Below are positions 33,871 through 45,000 of a stretch of DNA of 64,000 nt, piece after piece (within the stretch, counting starts at the first letter, position 1; each line of letters starts with the position of its first letter). A program made the translations under genes and the position numbers. Below the pieces are notes generated by a model. The model was given only the letters and a program-made list of their open reading frames with translations. It made no database searches and was not told the DNA's origin. Where the stretch lies: positions 37,497,974-37,561,973 of the forward strand of contig NC_067121.1 in NCBI RefSeq assembly GCF_021347895.1, given 5' to 3'. Source of the stretch: Acanthochromis polyacanthus (taxonomy: Eukaryota; Chordata; Actinopteri; Pomacentridae).

Positions 33871-33884
33871 GTAACCATGGAAAC
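33871..33884 (+). promoter_or_regulatory. RFX-type X-box upstream of ankrd45
   Basis: GTAACCATGGAAAC matches the RFX-factor X-box consensus (GTNRCC, two-base spacer, RGNAAC) in both half sites. It ends 26 bases before the ankrd45 start codon. RFX factors drive genes for cilia, and ANKRD45 is reported in ciliated tissues. The ATG inside the box opens an out-of-frame reading frame to 34146. Confidence 0.7.
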
Positions 33885-33910
33885 GGTGGTCTTGCTTAAA
33901 GCGAAGCGAA

Positions 33911-36900
33911 ATGTCGATGCAGGAAGAAATCTTCAGCTGTGTTCAGTCCGGAGACCTGGAGGCTTTGAAGCAGCTTCTCGAAGGTGTGGAGGAATCAGAA
34001 GAGTCTCTGGAACAGAAGCTGTTCACTCGGAGGGACGAAGTGGGCAGAAACGTCCTGATGATCGCCACCATGTTGGGACGGAGCGACACCGTCCGGGAGC
34101 TGGTCGGACACGGAGCCCCGGTGAACGAGCAGACCGTCAGAGGTGAGTCCTGGACGGGGAGTTAGCTGGAAAACAGAGCGAAAAAAAAGTCAGTTTAATG
34201 GCAGATACTTGGGCTCGTCGTGGTCAGAAAAGGTTTATATTGCAGTAGGTGAAAGCTGCACTTCTACGACACTTGTTTTTTATTTCCTTTGTTTGGACAG
34301 ATCATTTTACAACCACTTGTTTGCTTTAAAGAAGAGATGTATTTTGTAGAAAAAAAGAAGCTATGAACAGTTTGGGATTTAATAAGACATAACTTAATCG
34401 TTTCAAAGAGCACCATGTGGGTGGATTAAACTATTAAAATAATAGTAACATACTTTCTTGTACAGACAGTAGTATTTGGCGTGGAATAAACCTTTAAAAC
34501 TCTTTACTTTCAAAATACTATGTGTGGAATCAACCTTTAAAACTATTAGTAGTTTGACAGAGAGTACTATGTGGCAGGAATAAATCTTTAAGACTACACA
34601 TACATGGACAGAACAGAGTATTTGGAGTTGAACAGATTTTTGAAACTCTTTGTTAGATTGTCGGATTTGGGTAGAAGAATCTTTTAAAAAGTCTGAGTTC
34701 TTGGACAAGAAAGAAGTATTGTAGGCGGAATAAATCTTTAAAAGTATAAGTACATGGACAGAACAAAGTATTTTGAGTTGAATAGACCTTTCAAACTGTA
34801 ATTCTTTTGTAAGAAAGTAGGATTTGGGAGGAAGAATCTTTAAAAACTAAAGGTTCTTGGACAAGATAGAAGTATTTTAAGAGGAAAAAAGCTTTAAAAC
34901 TATAAGTAGATAGACAGAACAAAGTATTTTCAGTTGAAAAGACCTCAAACTGTAACCCTTTAGTTAGAAATTAGTATTTGGGAGGAAGAATCTTTAAAAA
35001 CTTTAAGTTCTTGAACAAGAAAAGTAATTTAGGTGGAATAAATCTTTAAAACTACACATACATGGACAGAACAAGGTATTTTGAGTTGAATAGATCTCTA
35101 AAACTATAATTCTTTTTGTAGAAATTAGATTTTTGGATAAAAAAAATCTTTTAAAACTATAAGGACTTGGACAGAAAGTAGGGTGGAGTAAAACTATATC
35201 GCTAGAAAATACCGTTTGGGTTGAATAAAACTTTCAATTAAAAACCTTTTAGTTAGAAAATACCAATTGGGTGGAATAAATATTTTGAAACAATAAATAC
35301 TTTGACATAAAAGAGGATTTTGAGTAGAATAAAACTTTTAAACCATCTAATTTGGCTCCTCCTCAGTCTCATGTTTGGTTTTCTGGCATCACGCAGTGTT
35401 TTAGTAAATAGCAAACAGTCTTAAACCACCCGGCGGGTACGTTCGGTGTTTTTTCAGGTTATTCGGCGCTGCATCTCGCTGCCTGTTGGGGCCACGAGGA
35501 CACAATGAGGACTCTGCTGGAGCTGGGAGCTGACCTCCAGGCTGAGACCTTCAGAGGAGAGAGACCTGTAGACCTGTCCAGGACCTACTCCAGGACAGAC
35601 TGTACCGAGCGTCTCATCCTGGCTGGTGGGTGGAGCTGATGTGGTTCTGGTGGTTTAAACAGCAAACATGTCTGAGCTTCATGTGTTTTTATCTCCACAG
35701 AAGCTAAACAGGACCTGATGTCGTACATACACCGTGTTAAAGAAACGATCGCCGACTCAGAGAAGAAACTGACCAAGGAGGAAAAGGTGACACATTTCTT
35801 TATATCGAGATGTGAGTTATTCTAGAATTGGAGGACATTTTACATCAAATTTCAAATGATCCAAGTACAAAATGCTAAAACATGCAGTTGTTGTGTATAT
35901 TTACTTGTCCTGAGTCATTTTGAGTCTCATTTTGCCATTTAGTGTCTTGTTTTTGTCGTTTCGCGTCTTGTTTTTGTCATATTCTGTTTCATTTTGTCAT
36001 TTTGTGTCTTGTCTTTGTCCTTTTGTGTCTTGGTTTTGTTTTGTGTCTGGTTTTGCATTCTGTCTCGTTTTTGAAATTGTATGTCTTGTTTTTGTCGTTT
36101 TTGTCTTTTATGTCATATTTTTGTAATTTTGCGCTTTTGTTTTTGTTGTTTTGTTTCTATTTTTGTCGTTTTGTGTCTCATTTTTGTCTTACGTCTTATT
36201 TTTGTAATTTTGCGTCTTGTTTTTGTTGTTTTGTGTCTCGTTTTGTAATTTTATGTGTTGCTTTTGTCATTTTGAATAATAAGAAGGAACTGAAAAAATG
36301 ATGAGACTGGCTTTATGAGGAGAATTTCAAAAATGTATAGCTGAAAAGTATTTGGAGTGAAGCTTCAGGACTTCACAATGTCTCATGACTTTAAAGGGAG
36401 TTTTCACAGGATTTTTTAGTTTTGTAAGAAAATGAGCTGGGAGGTTTAGGTAAGTTGGGATGGCCCACGAGTAAGAGCAAATCAAACGGGTTCACGTAAT
36501 AATATAAACAACTTTTTCTTTCTCCCATTTAATTATTCCTATCAGCTTCAAAATGCTCGTCCTCACAACACGTTTCCTCTCTAAATGTCTGCAGAACATC
36601 TGTACTCGTGTTTTCTCTGCAAAGTCAGACTGGATTCAGAACGTCAAAAACCCGACAGTTTCAGACTTCACAGCCCAAAGGCAGAACTTTGAGGAAGCTC
36701 TTCAGCCCGTTCTCAACAAGCTGTCAGCTCTCTGTAAGTATCCTGAGAATGCATTCGTTCTCCCCATTTAGTGTATTTTGTGTTCATTTCACTCATAAAT
36801 CTGCCTCAGAAGCTGGAGCTGCTGTTGAAAGGAGATACTGTGAATGTTTACGATTAATCAGAACCTGTACTGAACTTCTTTTGTCCGTTTGATTAAGCAG

Positions 36901-36998
36901 AGTGTAAAAGCATGTTTTGGTATTTCTGTACTAAAGAGATGATCTCATTCCTCTTTGTAGCAGCTGAGACGCCCGTCAAGCCGGCAGGAAAGATCTAA
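33911..36998 (+). CDS. ankrd45: Ankyrin repeat domain-containing protein 45
   Basis: A small ankyrin-repeat protein, reported in cilia and in cell proliferation; its molecular role is not settled. Five coding exons keep phase: 33911-34142, 35458-35625, 35701-35786, 36595-36733, 36961-36998 (stop TAA 36996-36998), about 220 residues; the human protein is about 266. Exon 1 carries an ankyrin unit with GRNVLMIATMLGRSDTVREL; exon 2 carries another, YSALHLAACWGHEDTMRTLL, followed by GADLQAETFRGERPVDLS. Exons 3-5 are helical and charged (IADSEKKLTKEEK) with no known domain. Start ATG 33911 gives MSMQEEIFSCVQSGDLEALK, a usual ankyrin start. Intron 1 holds a tandem repeat and intron 3 a minisatellite. 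The last exon is tiny and rests on splice signals and phase. A ciliary X-box lies just upstream. Confidence 0.9.
34400..35340. repeat. Degenerate tandem repeat filling ankrd45 intron 1
   Basis: Words such as 'ggaataaatctttaaaac', 'acatggacagaacaaagta' and 'gaagaatctttaaaaact' recur about every 55 bases, with a higher-order period near 170. It covers most of the intron. Open frames across it are meaningless. Confidence 0.85.
35890..36275. repeat. ~21-bp minisatellite in ankrd45 intron 3
   Basis: Repeats of a unit close to TTTTTGTCGTTTTGTGTCTTG with many variants. The same array occurs inside hAT-like elements at 45932-46813 (reverse orientation) and 61037-61933. The hydrophobic Phe/Val/Cys-rich open frames here are artefacts. 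Confidence 0.9.
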
Positions 36999-37031
36999 AG
37001 CAGAGGAAGATCTGTGCAATGTAAGTGTTTG

Positions 37032-37037
37032 AATAAA
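37032..37037 (+). promoter_or_regulatory. Candidate poly(A) signal of ankrd45
   Basis: AATAAA lies 34 bases after the stop codon, making a very short 3' UTR. A TTTATT at 37235-37240 would serve as a poly(A) signal on the opposite strand. Confidence 0.5.
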
Positions 37038-37249
37038 TGTCCAACACTTGTAATGTTGTTGTAAAAAACGCAGTAAAAAAAAAAAAAAGGGAGATTATAT
37101 TGAGCTTCTTATGTAACTAAAAGTGTGCAAAATTTCTTTTCCATTTTCATGTTTTGGTGTCTCGTTAAGTCCCATCATCTGCCTGCTGCAATAGACCCAC
37201 AGTACACAGACTGAACCATCATGCACACTGATGTTTTATTGGAAATTCA

Positions 37250-37918
37250 TAGCAGAAGCAGGATGAACGACTCACAGAGCAGCTGTACACCGACCCGATC
37301 ATCAAAACAGCCCTCAGCCTTTTCAAAGCACATCACCCCTCCATGACCCATCCTAAAGCACACAGGTAGTTTCTTTAGAGTCCAGGTACTAGTTTCTCTA
37401 ATATCGCCGTCCTTATTGCCCTCACATGCTGGTTAGAGGCAGATCAAGTGGTTCAGTTTAACCACACAGCTGCTTTTTATCTCCGTTTAGATCATTACAG
37501 CATCACAACTCTCCACATTTAAAATGTGACAGACACAGTGTTCAAACCTTTCACAGAAGCTGCAGCATTTGTTTCCACTTTCAGCTGATCCAAAATGCAA
37601 CTCTTTAGTTTCATCCATTCTTACTAACTTAAATCAAACATTTTGTATTCTTGGGATAAACATGAGAATCCCTTAAACCTTTTTCTTGCTTGAGAGGTCT
37701 GGATGGGGATTTAATGAGTTCTCTAAAAGTCAGATAACATGCAGAACATTTAGTTCAGATTGGTAGAAAAATACCCCCTTTTTTTTCCAAATGTTTTTCA
37801 GCTGAAGCCTTGCAGCTGAATGATGAATTTGAGGAGTCTGGTCAACATAATTTACAGTAACTGTCGCTATGAAAACCTTCAACGAGATTCTGTCAACATT
37901 TTACACTCCGATTATTGT
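37250..37918. other. Noncoding stretch
   Basis: No exon or element is recognised. If the minus-strand AATAAA at 37235-37240 were used, this would be far 3' UTR of bpnt2, but nothing confirms it. Confidence 0.3.
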
Positions 37919-37926
37919 ATCTCAAC

Positions 37927-38557
37927 CAGGGGTGTCAAACATGTGGCCCATGTGTCCAAACAGACCCGCCAGTGGGTCCAATCGGGCCCGCAGGACGACT
38001 TTGTAAAGTGTAGAGATTACAGAGGTGAAAATGAATACTTGGTTTGTTTTCTTGGAGCACTGCCAACTTCCATGCGTTTTTTTATTGTATAAATTTTCTG
38101 CATTTAAAAGGCAGGTGGATAACTGAACCTTTTCCTTAGTAGTTCCCACTTTAGTTTGTCTGGTGCATCAGGATCACTACACAGATGTGGACCATAAATG
38201 GGAATTTAAAATAATTTAAAGTCATAAAATACTACATTGTGCAGTTCCAGACTAAATGTTTTGTGCCTTTGTTGACACACTGGTCTGTAAGCAGTGATAC
38301 ACTAACGATAAACTGAGGCTTAATATTGTTGGAATGTCACTTATTTTTCTAAGAAATCTCAGCTTGTTCATAATGTTTTGTAAAAAGACAATTCATTAAA
38401 TGAGAACATTGTTAGAATGTACTTTTTTGCACTAAAACAAAGTGAAAAATTTGGAGTTGTCGTTATTTATCGGTCATTATGTTCTGATTTTATTGGCCAC
38501 TAGAGATCAAATCAGGCTGAATGTGGAACCTGAAATAAAATGAGTTTGACACCCCTG
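37927..38557 (+). mobile_element. hAT-type nonautonomous element, 631 bp
   Basis: Starts CAGGGGTGTCAAAC and ends GTTTGACACCCCTG, perfect inverted ends. Flanking 8-bp sequences ATCTCAAC (37919-37926) and ATCTAAAC (38558-38565) match at seven positions, as expected of a hAT duplication. This copy lacks the internal minisatellite present in two relatives. Relatives are at 45932, 58067 and 61037. Confidence 0.88.
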
Positions 38558-39169
38558 ATCTAAACTTATCAAAAACTCTGACAGGAAGTGGTTGGTATGA
38601 ATTACTGAGGTCGCCATATTGGTTCCACTGTGACTCTGTTCAAGACATAAAAATGTCAAATTAATACACTTTAAACAATAGTTTTGAGGCATGTAGAGAT
38701 AATCTGTTCCCTTTAGATTCACACCTACTCACTACAGTAAAAGTACTCCACTGATTTAGTATTGAATCGGACGGTATCCTTATCAAAACCTGGTCCAGCG
38801 CCAGTTTGGATGGAGATTTGGGTGGGGAATCTTAAAACATTTAGAGGTCTCCCTCTGAACCCGCAAGGAGCTTCACAAAACATTTTCAACGTACAAAATA
38901 TGACAGCCCAACATCTCTGAACAGACTGATGTGTAAAATTGTTGAGATTCCCCTTTAATTTCTTAGTCCAACTGTGTTTCATACAGGATACAAACAGATG
39001 AGTAAAAGGGCGAGGGCACTGTAATGCCATCACATCTCTGTTGCAGAATTACCCTTAACATATTTACCATCATCACCATAGCAACAACCATTTATAAAGC
39101 AGATCAAAGGCACTGAAAGGAAAAAAAAAATTAGCTCATGAAGGTCCGACCTCCTCAGGATGACACCTG

Positions 39170-39785
39170 CATTCCAAGGTTAGTGACTGGAATCCTTATG
39201 CTAACCACAACCATTCCCAGACTCATATCTAGCCTTCCTTGGTGGGTCACTAACACTTCCTGTTTAGCAACTAGCATTCCTGTGCTAGCAATTGGCATTC
39301 CTAGGCTAGCAACCACAGTTCATGGCCTACAAACTAGCATTCCTAGCCTAGGTTTGTTGTTAGCCTAGCCTTCTTCAGCTTACAACTGGCATTCCTTGGC
39401 TAGCAACTGGAATTCTAAAGCTTACAACCAGCATTCTTCAGCTAGTCCCTAGCATCTGGAGGCTGGTCAAAACCATTCCCAGGCTAACTGATAGCATTCC
39501 TAGGACAACAGTCACTGGAATCCTTATGCTAACCACAACCACTCCCAGATTCATAACTGACATTCCTGTGCTAGCAACCAAAGTTCATGGGCTACAAACT
39601 ACCATTCCTAGCCTAGAAACTACAAATCCTAACCGATGCTAGTTGTTAGCCTAGCCTTCTTCAGCTAACAACTGGAATTCTACAGCTTACAACCAGCTTT
39701 CTTAGGCTAGTCCCTAGCATCTGGAGGCTGATCACTACCATTCCCAGGCTAACGGATAGCATTCCCAGGATAACAGCTCTGTCTG
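39170..39785. repeat. Minisatellite of CTAGCATTCC-type units
   Basis: Built of about 22-24 bp units containing 'gctagcaactagcattcct' variants, arranged in a higher-order block of roughly 328 bp; the phrase 'ggaatccttatgctaaccac' recurs at about 39188 and 39516. No coding meaning. Confidence 0.85.
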
Positions 39786-39789
39786 ACTG

Positions 39790-40600
39790 AATGCTGTTTT
39801 CTGTCAATAAAACTCTCTCCAGGGCCTTTAACCTGCTAACAGCTTCTCTCGGTTATTATTATCCGTCTGGGCTCATGAGTCAGTGGCAGAACGTATGCTA
39901 ACAACATTAGCTTTTATCTAAACAAAGTTAACAACACAAAGGGCGCCGAGACAAAACCCAACATGAAACGGGTCGCCGGCATGAGTTCATGTTTTGTAGG
40001 TGTTTTCATGATTTACCATCGATTCACAGCAAAAAGTAAACTTGACTGGCCGCCGAACTCTTGGTTCAGACAGACCGATACAGATATTACAGACGGTACA
40101 CAAAGATCTACAGTAGTTAGACAGGTTCATCAAGCTGGGATGGGAAGAGTTAGACGACCGAAGGATAATTAAAATACAAAACCATGCAAAGACACTGAGT
40201 TCAGTATCCAACAAAAGATGACCTGGGTGCGTGGAGTGCAGCAGAAATGGACTGAAAACGGGGAAAACAGACACACATCTCAGCTTATTGTCATTCTTAA
40301 TAACATAAACTTAGTTTTCTTCTGATGATTAGATTTAAAGTCCTGAATGAGGCTGTGCATACTGGATGAGACTGGCATTTGTACATGGTTCTTAGCAGAG
40401 GTGAGGTCACACTAATGTCCTGTTTCTAGTCTGGTTCAACAAGACTAATTCACTAAGAAATCTGAGCAACACATCAGTGCTGGAGAGGAGGTGATGTTGT
40501 GTGAAGTACCTGGCTGGAGAGGCGTTTAACTCATGACTTATGTATTGACAGGATGCTGAGGAAATAAAATAAAAAGAAAAGACAATTCCTGTCCCTTCAC
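39790..40600. other. Noncoding stretch
   Basis: No exon, RNA gene or element is recognised between the minisatellite and the hairpin at 40610. Confidence 0.35.
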
Positions 40601-40609
40601 ATTTTAAAT

Positions 40610-40723
40610 GCAGGGCGGAAGCTGAAGCAGCAGCATCCTGATTCCTGAGCAGAGGTTTAGTCAGCCAGAGTTGATTAAACCTCTGCTCAGGATTCAGGCT
40701 GCTGCTCCACTTCCCACCCTGCA
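40610..40723. other. Long imperfect hairpin (possible pre-miRNA or MITE remnant)
   Basis: The left arm (40610-40659) and right arm (40676-40723) are inverted copies with a 16-base loop. The inner 22 bases (CCTGAGCAGAGGTTTA part) pair almost perfectly; the outer part has small bulges. Size and fold are compatible with a microRNA precursor, but a miniature palindrome is equally possible. Confidence 0.5.
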
Positions 40724-41050
40724 GCATTCCTTCTATTCACTGCAGGCACACCTTGTGATAAAATTGTGCTATATTATTAGAGGTGAGGAAAACGATCCGT
40801 CACAGCATGAGAGAAAGGTTTAACCATCCAGAAATCTCACAGATAATCTTTTCTTAATGCGTGACCAAACAGCGTTGTTCTCCTGTTTAGCTGCATGAGA
40901 TTTTACATAAACTAGTACCTTAGTAATGCTGATCTGGGCCTTCTGGACTTTGCTTGTAGCTACAAATAAATTAGAATTAGACTAATTTAGACAGTATTAC
41001 AATGACGTTTATGGCAGTTACTCTACAAATTACCTAATAAAGGATTTAGA

Positions 41051-41336
41051 TACATTACCGTTCAAAAGTTTGGGGTCAATTTCATGTTTTGTTTTCCATG
41101 AAAACTCCCACTTTTATCCATGTGCTAACATAACTGCACAAGGGTTTTCTAATCATCAATGAGCCTTTCAGCACCATTAGCTAACACAATGTAGCATTAG
41201 AACACAGGAGTGATGGTTGCTGGAAATGTTCCTCTGTACCCCTATGGAGATATTCCATTAAAAATGTCCAGCTAGAATAGTCATAGAGACTATTTTGACA
41301 TTTCTAAGTGACCCCAAACGTTTGAACAGTAGTGTA
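41051..41336. mobile_element. 286-bp Tc1-like MITE
   Basis: The left end TACATTACCGTTCAAAAG and right end (complement of TACACTACTGTTCAAACG) are inverted, each continuing into TTTGGGGTCA. TA lies at each outer edge. The internal block is shared with 17526-17772. No coding capacity. Confidence 0.82.
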
Positions 41337-42051
41337 TAAATTTGTTCTTTGAGTTTTGTTTAGTGCACGCTTTTCTATTCATGAAGGTGGGACTGCTTTA
41401 AAAAACTGTCAAAAAGATCTTCTGCTGTTTCTGAGGACATTGTTCCCTCTCGATCCAGATGCAGTGTGACATGGGGTTGTTGTGCTGTAATGCTGCAGGA
41501 ACACCATACCCTTTCAGGTACTGTTCAACAACAGAGACTTCTTGTTCCAGTGAGTTTCTCCGCAGTCTTAAATCATGTTCGGTGGTTGTTTCATGCTGAT
41601 GGTTAATCTACCGTCTCTGTAAGCGATCCACGGTGTTCCTTATTCTTGTGAATTCACTGGAATATCACATGATGAAGACTTAAGACGATGAAGGCTGACA
41701 TGGCTCCGTGGGTTTCGCTGTAGCGCTCAGCATTGTGCTCCTCGGTTTAGTGTTTCACATTAGAGCTTGCGTTTGTTTGTGAGAGTCCGAGGAGAGGAAG
41801 ATGTACGGTTTTTCTGAGCTGCAAGAATGTACGCATGTAGAGGAGTGAGTGTTCAGAGCCATTGTGCCAGTTTACAGCAGTTGGTTCCACAGTCCTGCTC
41901 AGTGACTAACAGTGACTCCAGTGGTAGATGTTTGGTGTCCAACGCTGAAATCTCGCAGACCGTTCACCGCCCGCTATTAGTTCTAGATCCACCACGTGTC
42001 GCCCAAGACCACAACCTGACCCAACTACCAATGGCTCTGTGCTGGTGTGTT

Positions 42052-45000
42052 TCAGTGCTTTCCAGGGTCGTAGTCTGGCAGTTTTTTCACGATGGCCTTA
42101 TGATCCACTCCCACGCTGGCCACCAGTCCTCCTGTGTTGAGAGCAGTTTCACTGTAGTCGATGTCCTCCCCCTTCAGAGTGGTCATGTGACCTCCTACAA
42201 CCACACAGCACACACGTATAGTTAAATAGTCATTCTAATAGTACAACTGGACTCTTTTAAAGCACGGATAATGTATATTTTTCTGGATCAGTTAAAACCG
42301 TCTGGTTATTTCACAAGAACTAGCCATGAGAGCTGGACCCAACATCCAAATATTAATTTTGAGATGTGAATACTTGGAGTCTGACCCACTAGGATGGTGG
42401 AAGCAAAACTGTGGCTGCTATCCTAAACTGCATTAGCAGTCAAGTACTACATTTTAGCCCCTTCCACCCCGTCGGAGCGCATTTTCTCCAAGGCTGGCTA
42501 CGTTGTGAACAAAACCAGGAGTTCACTCTTGCCCGAAAACATAAACTCACATAATATGAAGAGTGCAGGCTTTGACTGGTTGTGTACATCTATCAGGATA
42601 AAATCAATGGTACTTAATGTAATAAGGATTTGAAACAAACAAAGTTTAAGGGGCTTTAAATGCATTGAAATCTAACCCAGTAAACAAAACCTGTTAAAAG
42701 GAAAACCAGAGTAGAATTTGAAACAGTTTTTAAATTACCCTGTGCGTTCAGCAGAGCTGCACCGGCGCAGATGTCCCACTTCTTAATGAAGGTGATGTGG
42801 ACGTAGAGATCTGCCTGGTCTATGGAACCGGCTTCACTTGGAGGCATCTCCAGCAGCGACAGCACCTTGTACCCTGAGAGAGAAAGTAAGACCGGGATCA
42901 TTATGACTGGCTGCCTCTCACACGTTCACCTTCAAACTGAGATCAGACATCTTCTCCTCCCTACACTTCACCTGGAGAAACATCACTTCCTTATTTAGTG
43001 CATCAGTATAAATGCAGGTAGAACCTCACAGTTTTGGTTATTTTAGGAGTGATTTATCCATTTTAAAATCTCACAAAGAGCCTGATTATAAACAGTCACA
43101 AATCACTGAACACCAAACAGAGGTTTTTTGTAAAACGTTCAGCTTGTGTAACACATCTTTAAAACTTTAAACTATTCTCTGTAGTCAGGCGCCCCAGAAA
43201 ATGCCCTGAAAACAAAGGACATGACATTTAAGCCTCTTCCAGTGCAGCCTACATTACTATATTCCTGTGCACATGTGGAAACCTGTAGTAGAAGATCCAA
43301 TAATGAAAATGTGGACATTAGCTGTTTTTACTTGATTATGTCGTTGCAGTTAAAACCGTCCTATTATACAGCCTCTAAATCAGCTCTTTACTCACCTGCT
43401 CCACCTGCTTCTGTGATCGCTGTGCCGTTTCCAAAAGCCTCACGGATGTAATTTTTAACTTGTCCGGAGTGTGAACGCGAGACGATCACTTTGGACGGAG
43501 TGGCGCTGTAGGATGAGCGGGAATTCATGTTTGATGCCTGACCTACAAACGCCCAGGCTGAAGGAGCGATGGAAGGCAGACAGAGGGAAAAATGACGATG
43601 TGAACAAAAGGGACGTAGAATCCTTAAGTTAAAGGAACAAGATTATTATTCAAAAGGGCTTAGATTATAAAGCCACACACACACAGAATAACCAGGCAGA
43701 AATAACTGTGTGAAACCGTGTGTTTGATGTGATGCTGCAGAAGCACACAAACCTACCAGTGAAACCAGTGAACGGCCGATGTATGACCCCGATAACTGGT
43801 TTACCTTCTAGAGCCACACACACCATAGTGGTCACATATTTCACCAGGTTCTCTGTGGAGGGAAAGATGAGCAGAGAGCGAGGGTGGGGAGGAAAGATGG
43901 AAACGGATGAGAGAGTGAAGAGATAAGGCCAAGAAAGGAGACACAAGACATGGGTGGGAACGGGGAAAATGAAGGATGAAGAGAAAAGATCAGTGGAGAG
44001 AACAGAAGTTAGAGAACTTTTAGCATTTCTCAAACATGTGGAAATTATCATCTGTACTTAGAGACCTGGATTTAAATGGATTCTGCAAGGGAATCACTAA
44101 AGGTAGAATAGAAGAAGGTGGTGGGTCATCGTGTTTGCAGGAACATATTTAATTCTCGGTTCAATAGGGCTTTAAATGCCAGAAGGCAGTCGTTCATTGC
44201 GCTGTTTGTCTCACTCAACAGCTGAAAACCCAAAGACAGTCAGGAAACAATGGTATAAAAACAGAGTAAAACTGAAAATTAGCACAGTGGAAGAGCAGGA
44301 AACAATCTTTAAATAATACCAACAAATAAATCGATAAAATGAGACCAGACCTGCTTTCTTTGCCCTCGTCACTCCACGTCAGAACTCACAACAAAAATGA
44401 CGCACATATTAAACCACAGTAGGTCATTTATTCAGCCTGTCATCACCCACAGCTTTTCAGAATGCTCATACAGCGTTTATTAATAGTGTTGAAATTAACT
44501 AGCTAAGGCTGCTGTGCAGACTGATGTGGCACCTGTTCGATAAAAACGCACAAAAATGACAAAAAGGCTCCATAACCTAAATTTGAATCTTTAGAGAAAT
44601 AGCAAATAAGACAATTTTGGAGGCAAAACTCCAGAATGAAAACCTAATAACAGAGTACATGACTTTAACACCGTCCAAAACAGAAGTTTAATGGAGGTGT
44701 CCTTAAGGTCCTGAGTCTCACTTTTATTAACTATATTGTGTACAAACCATCCAAATATTACATCATAGGCATTAACACAGTCAAAATGATGAAAACAAAG
44801 AAAGAAAACCATAAATAAAATTTTAAAAAAACACCCTTATGGTCTCAGGAGAAGCACTCATCGACAGCTGAACACATTATTGTCCAATGCGTCTTCTAAA
44901 ATTATCGTCAGATGATCAAACTTCAGGAAAATGCTCACCTGTGTACTCTTGTGTCGCATCCAGAGGATCGATCCACACGGTGATGCTCTCAGGATTAACT

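Noticed and set aside
33877..34146. Frame starting at the ATG inside the X-box
   Set aside because: Overlaps ankrd45 exon 1 out of frame and shows no domain. At most it is an upstream ORF.
35920..36301. Phe/Leu/Val/Cys-rich frames that look like membrane proteins
   Set aside because: They are translations of the ~21-bp minisatellite. The same holds for 46195-46654 and 61132-61720.
39170..39785. CRISPR-like array
   Set aside because: Units are contiguous and degenerate, without unique spacers, and the sequence is eukaryotic.
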